DNA of 54,078 bases from Perlabentimonas sp964490015 (GTDB lineage: Bacteria; Bacteroidota; Bacteroidia; Bacteroidales; Tenuifilaceae), in the NCBI GenBank assembly GCA_964490015.1, contig CAZBBA010000022.1, positions 1 through 54,078 of the forward strand. The letters run 5' to 3'. How positions within the stretch are numbered: the first letter of the stretch is position 1; every line of letters begins with the position of its first letter. The position numbers and the translations under genes were made by a program. This document shows, piece by piece, positions 44,461 through 50,718 of this stretch. Under the pieces are notes generated by a model. That model ran no database searches and had not been told where the DNA came from. It saw nothing but the letters and a program-made list of their open reading frames with translations.

Positions 44461-44883
44461 ATGCCACAAAGGGCTAAAACGGTCGATCATCTGGGGAAAG
44501 TTCAGGAAATTACCACTAGCAACGTAATGGTGCGTATCCTAAGCCAGTCTGCATGCGCAGCATGCCATGCCAAGGGTGCCTGCGGCGTATCCGATGTTGA
44601 GGAGAAGTTGGTGGTGGTGCATAAGCCAAATCATGGCTTTTTTGTGGGACAGGATGTAAAAGTAGTTCTAAAGCAATCCCTAGGCTTTAAAGCACTTTTT
44701 GTTGCCTATGTTATACCGTTCATGTTGGTTGTATTAACTTTGGTAGTACTTACCGTTGTTGGAATTAGTGAGGGTAAAGCGGGTTTGGTCTCCCTCTCGG
44801 TTTTAATTCCTTACTACTTTGGGTTGCATTTATTCAGAGATAAGCATTCCAGTAAATTCACCTTTGATATAGAATCAGTTTAA
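44461..44883 (+). CDS. RseC/MucC-like membrane protein, first gene of the rnf operon
   Basis: The 140-residue protein has an N-terminal region with a Cys motif C32-x2-C35-x5-C41 and two membrane segments (about 74-94 and 103-122), the RseC layout. RseC proteins work with Rnf/Rsx in reducing the SoxR iron-sulfur cluster in E. coli and are found next to rnf genes in many Bacteroidota. It starts the transcript of rnfBCDGEA, 15 bases before rnfB. It may help assemble or protect the Rnf complex; this is inferred from position. Confidence 0.88.
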   Translation: MPQRAKTVDHLGKVQEITTSNVMVRILSQSACAACHAKGACGVSDVEEKLVVVHKPNHGFFVGQDVKVVLKQSLGFKALFVAYVIPFMLVVLTLVVLTVVGISEGKAGLVSLSVLIPYYFGLHLFRDKHSSKFTFDIESV

Positions 44884-44898
44884 CAAAACTAGAATAGC

Positions 44899-45765
44899 AT
44901 GAGTTATTCAATTATTCTTTACACCGTATTAATGCTAAGCACTTTGGGAGTGCTGTCTGCGGTGATTCTCTACTTTGTTGCCCAAAAGTTTAAGGTATAC
45001 GAGGATCCACGGATCGATGCTGTTGAGGCTGTTTTGCCAGGTGCTAACTGTGGTGGGTGTGGTTATCCCGGCTGTCGAGGCTTTGCCGATGCTTTTGTAA
45101 AGGCCGATGATATTAGCGGATTGTTTTGCCCCCCTGGTGGCAACGACACCTATGCTGCAGCGGCAAAAGTTGTGGGAAAGGATGCGGTAGCACAAACCCC
45201 CATGATTGCCGTAGTTCGATGCTCTGGATCGTACGACCACAGACCCAAAACCAGCACTTACAACGGAGCCACATCCTGTAAGCTTGCTACCGTGCTTTAC
45301 AGCGGCGATACTGGCTGTCAGTTTGGCTGTCTAGGGCTCGGTGATTGTGTTGTTGCCTGTACTTTCGATGCTATTTACATCGATGAAGCCACTGGTCTTC
45401 CTGTTGTAGATGAGGAAAAATGTACAGCCTGCGGTGCCTGTGTTAAAGCGTGCCCCAAGTTTATCATCGAAATGCGGAAGAAAGGCCCCAAGGGGAAACG
45501 CATTTTCGTGTCGTGCATCAACAGGGACAAGGGTGGTGTTGCAAAAAAATCGTGCGAGGTTGCCTGCATCGGCTGTAACAAGTGCGTGAAGGTTTGTCCA
45601 CACGATGCCATAGTACTAGAAAACTTCTTGGCTTACATCGATTTCGATAAGTGCAAATTATGTCGTAAATGCGTTGAGGAGTGCCCAACGGGCGCAATTC
45701 TCGAGGCAAACTTCCCTCCTCGTAAGAAGAAGGAGGAAACAGAGGTAAATACAGAAAGTGTATAG
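44899..45765 (+). CDS. rnfB: Rnf complex subunit B (iron-sulfur protein)
   Basis: The 288-residue protein has an N-terminal membrane helix (about 5-27), a four-Cys cluster motif C51-x2-C54-x4-C59-x17-C77 in GANCGGCGYPGC, and several ferredoxin-type Cys motifs: CTACGACVKACP, CIGCNKCVKVCP and CKLCRKCVEECP, plus CQFGCLGLGDCVVAC. It takes electrons from ferredoxin and passes them into the complex. Multi-cluster RnfB forms are typical of anaerobes. A 122-base gap to rnfC contains the heptamer hairpin at 45788-45877. Confidence 0.97.
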   Translation: MSYSIILYTVLMLSTLGVLSAVILYFVAQKFKVYEDPRIDAVEAVLPGANCGGCGYPGCRGFADAFVKADDISGLFCPPGGNDTYAAAAKVVGKDAVAQTPMIAVVRCSGSYDHRPKTSTYNGATSCKLATVLYSGDTGCQFGCLGLGDCVVACTFDAIYIDEATGLPVVDEEKCTACGACVKACPKFIIEMRKKGPKGKRIFVSCINRDKGGVAKKSCEVACIGCNKCVKVCPHDAIVLENFLAYIDFDKCKLCRKCVEECPTGAILEANFPPRKKKEETEVNTESV

Positions 45766-45787
45766 TAAAATAGTTAGAATAGTGAAT

Positions 45788-45877
45788 ATTGATTAACGAT
45801 TTTTGATTTGAGATTTTCAGTTAGCATCACAAACACTTCTTCAATCGTAAATCTAAATTCTACATTCGATATTCAAT
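45788..45877. repeat. Heptamer-based degenerate inverted repeat between rnfB and rnfC
   Basis: The left arm (45788-45817) is built of 7-base steps GATTAAC, GATTTTT, GATTTGA, GATTTTC. The right arm (45848-45877) reads as TCTAAAT, TCTACAT, TCGATAT, TCAATAC-type steps. The reverse complement of the right arm matches the left arm at about 21 of 30 positions, so the two can pair across a 30-base loop. It fills most of the 122-base gap, the longest inside the operon. Confidence 0.6.
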
Positions 45878-45887
45878 ACAAGTGCGT

Positions 45888-47222
45888 ATGTTAAAGACTT
45901 TTCCCAAAGGCGGGGTACATCCCCCAGAGAACAAGTTTTCGGCCACAAAGCCCATTGAGGTATTGGCCTTGCCAAAGCAGGTTGTAATTCCCATTTCGCA
46001 GCACATTGGCGCACCCGCAACACCTACTGTTGCCAAGGGCGATAAGGTTTTGGTTGGCCAAATAATTGCCAAGAGCACTGGTTTTGTATCGGCCAATATC
46101 CACTCATCGGTATCAGGTACAGTTGCTTCGCTCGACCCGGTACTCGACTCAACCGGATACAAAAAGCCAGCCATTACCATTACCGTTGAGGGAGATGAGT
46201 GGCTCCCCGAAATTGATCGCAGTTCCGACCTTAAGAAGGATATCAACCTAAACGCTGAGGAGATAATTGCCAAGGTAAGCGAATCAGGAATTGTTGGCCT
46301 GGGTGGTGCAACTTTCCCCTCGCATGTTAAGCTATCTGTTCCCAAGGGCAAAAAGGCCGATGTGCTTATAATCAACGGGGTTGAATGTGAGCCCTACCTT
46401 ACATCCGATCACAGGTTGATGCTCGAGAAGGCCGATGAGCTTATGGTGGGTATCAACATCCTAAAAAAAGCCCTTGGAGTTGAGCGCGCTTTAATAGGAG
46501 TTGAGAACAATAAACCCGATGCCATATCACATCTAACCAAGGTGGCCGCAAATTACTCGGGGATTGAAGTTTATGCATTAAAAGTAAAGTATCCGCAGGG
46601 CGGCGAGAAACAGCTTATTAAAGCGCTTATTAATCGCGAGGTTCCCTCGGGAGGCCTTCCCATTGATGTTGGAACAGTGGTTCACAACGTGGGTACTGCA
46701 TTTGCCGTTTACGAAGCGGTGCAAAAAAATAAGCCGCTGGTTGAGCGGGTTGTAACAGTAACAGGAAAGAAACTTGCCCAAACGGGCAACTTTATGGCTC
46801 GCATAGGAACCCCCATTGCCCAGCTAATTGAGGTTGTAGGTGGAGCACCCGATGGTACAGCAAAAGTTGTTAATGGGGGTCCCATGATGGGCAAAGCCCT
46901 TAGTTCCCTCGATGCCCCTGTAACAAAGGGAACATCGGGCGTAATCCTTTTCCCCGCTAAGGAGTCGGTTCGCCCAGCAGTACAACCAGCATGTATTAGA
47001 TGCGGAAAGTGTATTAGCGCATGCGCTATGGGACTTGAGCCCTACCTGTTAATTCGCCTCGCACAGCGCAAGATGAACGAGCGCATGGAAGAAGAGCGCA
47101 TTCTCGATTGTATGGAATGTGGTTCGTGCAGCTACGTTTGTCCTGCAAATCTTCCACTGCTCGATTTCATCAGGTTGGGCAAGAGCGATGTGAGTGCCAT
47201 GATACGAGCACGAAAGAACTAG
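45888..47222 (+). CDS. rnfC: Rnf complex subunit C (NADH-side, Fe-S and flavin)
   Basis: I start at the ATG at 45888 (MLKTFPKGGVHPPENK, 444 residues); a GTG two codons upstream is less likely. RnfC carries the NAD site and passes electrons to NAD+. The N-terminal barrel, the GLGGATFPSHVKL and INGVECEPYLTSDHRLM blocks (flavin and NADH binding) and two ferredoxin Cys motifs are present: C369-x2-C372-x2-C375-x3-C379 and C408-x2-C411-x2-C414-x3-C418. Length fits the family. Confidence 0.97.
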   Translation: MLKTFPKGGVHPPENKFSATKPIEVLALPKQVVIPISQHIGAPATPTVAKGDKVLVGQIIAKSTGFVSANIHSSVSGTVASLDPVLDSTGYKKPAITITVEGDEWLPEIDRSSDLKKDINLNAEEIIAKVSESGIVGLGGATFPSHVKLSVPKGKKADVLIINGVECEPYLTSDHRLMLEKADELMVGINILKKALGVERALIGVENNKPDAISHLTKVAANYSGIEVYALKVKYPQGGEKQLIKALINREVPSGGLPIDVGTVVHNVGTAFAVYEAVQKNKPLVERVVTVTGKKLAQTGNFMARIGTPIAQLIEVVGGAPDGTAKVVNGGPMMGKALSSLDAPVTKGTSGVILFPAKESVRPAVQPACIRCGKCISACAMGLEPYLLIRLAQRKMNERMEEERILDCMECGSCSYVCPANLPLLDFIRLGKSDVSAMIRARKN

Positions 47223-47258
47223 ATCGATTTTACTAAAGTTGATATAAACACTTGAATA

Positions 47259-48263
47259 ATGAATAATCTACTTGTTGTATCACCATCACCCCACGTTCAC
47301 AGCGGCGAGTCAACCCCAAGGTTGATGTACAACGTGGTACTGGCGCTTGTTCCAGCGCTGGCAGTCACGCTGTTCTACTTTGGGTTGGGAGCGCTAATTG
47401 TTACCGCAATCTCCATTGTGTCGTGCTTGGTGTTCGAGTTTCTAATTCAAAAGTATTTGCTTAAGGTAAAGCCTTCAATTTCCGATGGCTCCGCATTGGT
47501 AACCGGATTAATCCTAGCCTTTAACCTACCCTCAAATCTGCCCTGGTGGATTGTGGTTATTGGCGCACTGGTTGCCATTGGGGTTGGTAAATTAAGCTTT
47601 GGTGGCCTGGGCCGTAACCCATTTAACCCTGCTCTTGTGGGTAGAGTTTTCCTGCTTATTTCGTTTCCCGTGCAGATGACTAGCTGGCCATTGCCCATTG
47701 AGTCGCGGATGAACTACTTAGACGCGGTTACTGGAGCAACTCCGCTAGCTGTTGTTAAGGAAGGTTTAAGTAAGGGTTTACTGATGAGCAATATCTCCGA
47801 TCAAATTCCTAGTCACATGCAGCTATTTATGGGTGCAATGGGCGGTTCGCTGGGCGAGATTGCCGCATTTGCGCTGCTTATAGGGTTAGTTTGGATGCTT
47901 TTCACCAAGGTGATTACATGGCATATACCCATTTCAATTTTTGCAACCATTGGATTATTTACCGGAATTCTCTGGCTGATTAACCCAGAGGCAAATGCCG
48001 ACCCAATTTTTCATCTTTTAACGGGAGGCGTTATGCTGGGCGCAATATTTATGGCCACCGATTTCGTTACTTCGCCTATGCATCCCAAGGGTATGTGGAT
48101 TTTTGGTGTGGGAATTGGTCTGATTACGGTTGTTATACGTGTTTGGGGTGCCTATCCCGAGGGGATATCATTTGCTATTCTAATTATGAACGCATTTGTC
48201 CCCCTTATTAATCGTTATGTAAAACCATCACGTTTTGGAGAGGAGGTTAAGAGAAATGGCTAA
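47259..48263 (+). CDS. rnfD: Rnf complex subunit D (membrane, covalent flavin)
   Basis: The 334-residue membrane protein has about ten helices. The covalent FMN site is T161 in T158-G-A-T161-P (consensus S/T-G-A-T). GGLGRNPFNPALVGRVFL (115-132) is the other family mark. It carries electrons through the membrane and takes part in ion transport. It starts 36 bases after rnfC; its last 8 bases overlap the rnfG start. Confidence 0.97.
   Translation: MNNLLVVSPSPHVHSGESTPRLMYNVVLALVPALAVTLFYFGLGALIVTAISIVSCLVFEFLIQKYLLKVKPSISDGSALVTGLILAFNLPSNLPWWIVVIGALVAIGVGKLSFGGLGRNPFNPALVGRVFLLISFPVQMTSWPLPIESRMNYLDAVTGATPLAVVKEGLSKGLLMSNISDQIPSHMQLFMGAMGGSLGEIAAFALLIGLVWMLFTKVITWHIPISIFATIGLFTGILWLINPEANADPIFHLLTGGVMLGAIFMATDFVTSPMHPKGMWIFGVGIGLITVVIRVWGAYPEGISFAILIMNAFVPLINRYVKPSRFGEEVKRNG
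48241..48246 (+). promoter_or_regulatory. Strong ribosome binding site of rnfG (AGGAGG)
   Basis: AGGAGG ends 9 bases before the ATG at 48256, inside the end of rnfD. It decides the rnfG start over an upstream in-frame TTG at 48235. Such a perfect site is rare in Bacteroidota. A similar AAGGAGG precedes rnfE. Confidence 0.8.
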
Positions 48264-48834
48264 AGAATCAACGTTCAAGAATATGACCCTTACCCTGTTA
48301 ACAGTAACATTGTTAGCATCGGCTAGTTTAGGGTTTGTGTACAGCTTCACCAAAGGGCCCATTGATGATGCGCAAAACGCCAAAATAAATGCTGCAATTA
48401 GCAAGGTGCTGCCCGAGTTCGACAATAAACCGTCGGCCGACAAGTTCACCCGCGAGGTTGATGGAGGCGTGCTTACTTTCTACCCCGCCACAATGGGCGA
48501 TGAGCCTGTTGGCATGGCAGTTCAAACCTTCACTAAGAATGGATTTAGCGGCCAAATCGATCTGATGGTGGGCTTCCTTTCCGATGGAACCATTTACGCC
48601 ATAGAGGTAATTGCTCACAAGGAAACTCCTGGTCTAGGCGATAAGATGGAGAGTGGAAAGTCTAATTTCAGCTTACAATTTCAGGGAAAGAATCCACAGG
48701 ATTTTAAACTTGCTGTAAAAAAGGATGGCGGAAATGTTGACGCAATCACTGCATCAACTATAAGTTCAAGGGCATACTGCGATGCCGTTCAGCGGGCATA
48801 CGATGCTTACGTAAAGGAAGGAGGTGCTAAATGA
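48256..48834 (+). CDS. rnfG: Rnf complex subunit G (covalent flavin)
   Basis: The 192-residue protein has one N-terminal membrane helix (about 11-31) and a periplasmic FMN domain. HKETPGLGDKM (121-131) is the family mark. The flavin-attachment region reads D162-A-I-T-A-S-T168-I-S, so the classical S-G-A-T is here T-A-S-T; T168 is the expected flavin site. The start is fixed by the strong ribosome binding site. It overlaps rnfD by 8 and rnfE by 4 bases, so translation is coupled. Confidence 0.95.
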   Translation: MAKESTFKNMTLTLLTVTLLASASLGFVYSFTKGPIDDAQNAKINAAISKVLPEFDNKPSADKFTREVDGGVLTFYPATMGDEPVGMAVQTFTKNGFSGQIDLMVGFLSDGTIYAIEVIAHKETPGLGDKMESGKSNFSLQFQGKNPQDFKLAVKKDGGNVDAITASTISSRAYCDAVQRAYDAYVKEGGAK

Positions 48835-49415
48835 ACCAGGTAACCAATTTCACTAAGGGTTTTATTAAGGAAAACCCAGTATTTGTGCTACTGCTAGGGA
48901 TGTGCCCGGCTTTGGGAACAACCACAAGCGCCATTAACGGGCTGGGAATGGGCTTAGCCACCACCTTTGTGCTGGTAATGGCCAACCTGGTGATTGCAAG
49001 CGTAAAGGATCTTATTCCTGCCAAGGTTCGCATTCCCTCATTTATTGTTGTGATAGCCTCGTTTGTGACCATGGTAGACCTTAGCATGGCCGGATTTCTG
49101 CCTGCTCTGCACGAGCAACTAGGACTTTTTATCCCCCTAATTGTTGTAAACTGTTTGGTTCTGGGGCGTGCCGAGGCATTTGCCTCCAAGAATAATGTTG
49201 GCTCATCGGTAATTGATGGGCTGGGTATGGGCTTAGGGTTCTCTTTTGGTCTAACCCTTTTGGGGGCAACCCGCGAGATTTTGGGAAGTGGCAAGGTTTT
49301 TGGCCTAACCCTTTTTCCCGATAAATTTGCCATGCTTGTATTTGTGCTAGCACCAGGTGCGTTTATTGCCCTTGGATATTTAATTGCCCTAATGAATAGG
49401 CTCTCCAAAAAATAG
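48831..49415 (+). CDS. rnfE: Rnf complex subunit E (membrane)
   Basis: The 194-residue protein has six membrane helices. The Cys residues C25 (LLGMCPALG) and C108 (IVVNCLVLGRAEAF) are in the places that, in RnfA/RnfE and the related NqrD/NqrE, hold an iron-sulfur cluster inside the membrane. The ATGA overlap with rnfG and an AAGGAGG just upstream fix the start. It pairs with RnfA, a related protein of inverted topology, to form the ion path. Confidence 0.97.
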   Translation: MNQVTNFTKGFIKENPVFVLLLGMCPALGTTTSAINGLGMGLATTFVLVMANLVIASVKDLIPAKVRIPSFIVVIASFVTMVDLSMAGFLPALHEQLGLFIPLIVVNCLVLGRAEAFASKNNVGSSVIDGLGMGLGFSFGLTLLGATREILGSGKVFGLTLFPDKFAMLVFVLAPGAFIALGYLIALMNRLSKK

Positions 49416-49423
49416 TTATTGCC

Positions 49424-49996
49424 ATGGAATATATAATCATAATTATATCAGCAGTTTTTGTCAACAACATTGTGTTGGCACAGTTCCTTGGGATATGCCC
49501 ATTTCTTGGTGTATCGAGCAAAGTGGAGACTGCTGTGGGCATGAGCGGTGCCGTAACCTTTGTAATGACCATCGCCACCATAGTTACCTACCTTATTATG
49601 CACTATATACTGCTGCCCCTGGGGATTGGGTACATGCAAACCGTAGCCTACATCCTGGTGATTGCTGCACTGGTGCAAATGGTTGAAATTATTCTTAAAA
49701 AGGTAAGTCCAGCGCTTTACCAAGCGTTAGGTGTTTTTCTCCCACTAATCACTACCAACTGTGCAATTCTTGGGGTTGCCATTCTGCTAATTCAAAAGGA
49801 GTTTAACCTGCTCGAGAGCGTGGTGTTTGCCATAGCCAATGCTGTTGGGTTTGCCTTGGCGCTAATAGTTTTTGCGGGTATCCGCGAATCGCTCGATTTG
49901 GTAGATCTACCCAAAGGAATGAAGGGAGCCCCCATTGCCTTGGTAGTTGCAGGTATTCTGGCTCTTGCCTTTATGGGATTTGCAGGGATTGTATAG
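49424..49996 (+). CDS. rnfA: Rnf complex subunit A (membrane)
   Basis: The 190-residue protein has six membrane helices and the two conserved Cys, C25 (FLGICPFLGV) and C113 (ITTNCAILGV), that match those in RnfE. VFVNNIVLAQ at 11-20 is the family start. It is the last gene of the operon, 8 bases after rnfE, and is followed by the terminator at 50019-50049. Whether the complex moves Na+ or H+ cannot be decided from these sequences by eye. Confidence 0.97.
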   Translation: MEYIIIIISAVFVNNIVLAQFLGICPFLGVSSKVETAVGMSGAVTFVMTIATIVTYLIMHYILLPLGIGYMQTVAYILVIAALVQMVEIILKKVSPALYQALGVFLPLITTNCAILGVAILLIQKEFNLLESVVFAIANAVGFALALIVFAGIRESLDLVDLPKGMKGAPIALVVAGILALAFMGFAGIV

Positions 49997-50018
49997 CATT
50001 TATCCAGCCTAATTTTAT

Positions 50019-50049
50019 AAACACCCTTGGGCATTGCCTGGGGGTGTTT
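50019..50049. terminator. Bidirectional terminator after rnfA
   Basis: Arms 50019-50026 and 50042-50049 give an 8-bp stem, with a T-run following on the plus strand and T-rich sequence on the minus strand. It ends the rnf operon and lies 3 bases past the stop of the minus-strand heptad-repeat ORF. Confidence 0.8.
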
Positions 50050-50052
50050 TTT

Positions 50053-50331
50053 TTAGTAGAAATTAGGCTTAAGTTGGTAAAGGTCAAAACATCTAGCAAG
50101 ATCATAAGCACTGTAATCTAAATGTGTACAATTACTATCTGAAGGTGCAGAGTAACTAACTACATGTGTATTTGATCTCTCGATTACTGCAGCAGAACCC
50201 AATTGTTGTGTGTAAGTAGTTTCCAGGTGTGTTGCAGAATATTTAATATGCGTAGCCCTACCCTCTGTTCCCTCCGTGAAACTAGCCATGTGTTTAGCAT
50301 TTGTTTCGATTTGTGTTGTCGGATAATCCAT
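50053..50331 (-). CDS. Heptad-repeat ORF, unknown, possible novel small protein
   Basis: The ORF gives 92 residues made of 7-residue repeats with the loose consensus T-H-(I/L/V)-(E/D/K)-x-(S/N)-A. His or Gln fall at residues 7, 14, 28, 35, 42, 56 and 70, all multiples of seven. The pattern goes on upstream of the ATG for two more units, to the in-frame TAG at 50392-50394. Codons differ between units, so this is not a recent DNA expansion. Ile/Leu and Ala at 4-3 spacing could form a coiled coil, but the Thr/His/Asn content is unlike most. No signal peptide. Its stop meets the rnf terminator, which supports a real transcript. Confidence 0.45.
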   Translation of the reverse strand: MDYPTTQIETNAKHMASFTEGTEGRATHIKYSATHLETTYTQQLGSAAVIERSNTHVVSYSAPSDSNCTHLDYSAYDLARCFDLYQLKPNFY

Positions 50332-50441
50332 GTCTGTAGAATTGCTTTCAATAGCATAAAAGTTGGTGTTGGACTTCTTTAAGCGACCAATCTAGCGATA
50401 TGTAGTTTTTAATTGATATTCATGTTCCGTTTTGTTGAACG

Positions 50442-50576
50442 TTAGTAAAACCAATTACCACAGGCTCTGCCTGTTTCTGTCCAACGATTAGGTACAACTT
50501 TCAGGTTTTCCTCGACAGAGGCGCAGCACCCACCTACTCTTGAGGATTTGTACTGCGAGTTATCGTTTTTTCTCAT
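50442..50576 (-). CDS. Cys/Trp-containing 44-residue peptide ORF, unknown
   Basis: An ATG at 50576 opens a 44-codon ORF ending at TAA 50442-50444. The N-terminal half is polar and basic (MRKNDNSQYKSSRVGG), the rest has a Cys pair at 17-18, one Cys at 39, Trp at 32 and 42 and ends GNWFY. No signal peptide and no family known to me. The DNA contains two small hairpins (50460-50474 and 50510-50521). It is divergent from the M16 lipoprotein peptidase and 110 bases upstream of the heptad ORF. It may be a peptide gene, a structured RNA or part of a repeat element. Confidence 0.3.
   Translation of the reverse strand: MRKNDNSQYKSSRVGGCCASVEENLKVVPNRWTETGRACGNWFY
50460..50521. repeat. Two compact hairpins, REP-like
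   Basis: ACAGGC-TCT-GCCTGT at 50460-50474 and CCTC-GACA-GAGG at 50510-50521 are perfect small hairpins 35 bases apart, in a region more GC-rich than its surroundings. They lie inside the 44-codon ORF. Confidence 0.4.
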
Positions 50577-50718
50577 TCTATGAACAAAGCAGTAATTACG
50601 GTTTTCAAATTTTCGTGTAAACTGTTTTGGAGTACATAATTTGACATTATGGATTATCGTTCATACATTTACATTACATTATTAAACACTCTAATTGAAT
50701 TAACCTAAAACTATCCTT

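Noticed and set aside
45860..46375. 171-codon minus-strand ORF over rnfC
   Set aside because: Antisense shadow of rnfC with no ribosome binding site, promoter or motif.
48827..49408. 193-codon minus-strand ORF over rnfE
   Set aside because: It is almost fully antisense to rnfE, which is certain. The product is Pro/Ser/Thr/Lys-rich as expected from the complement of a hydrophobic gene.
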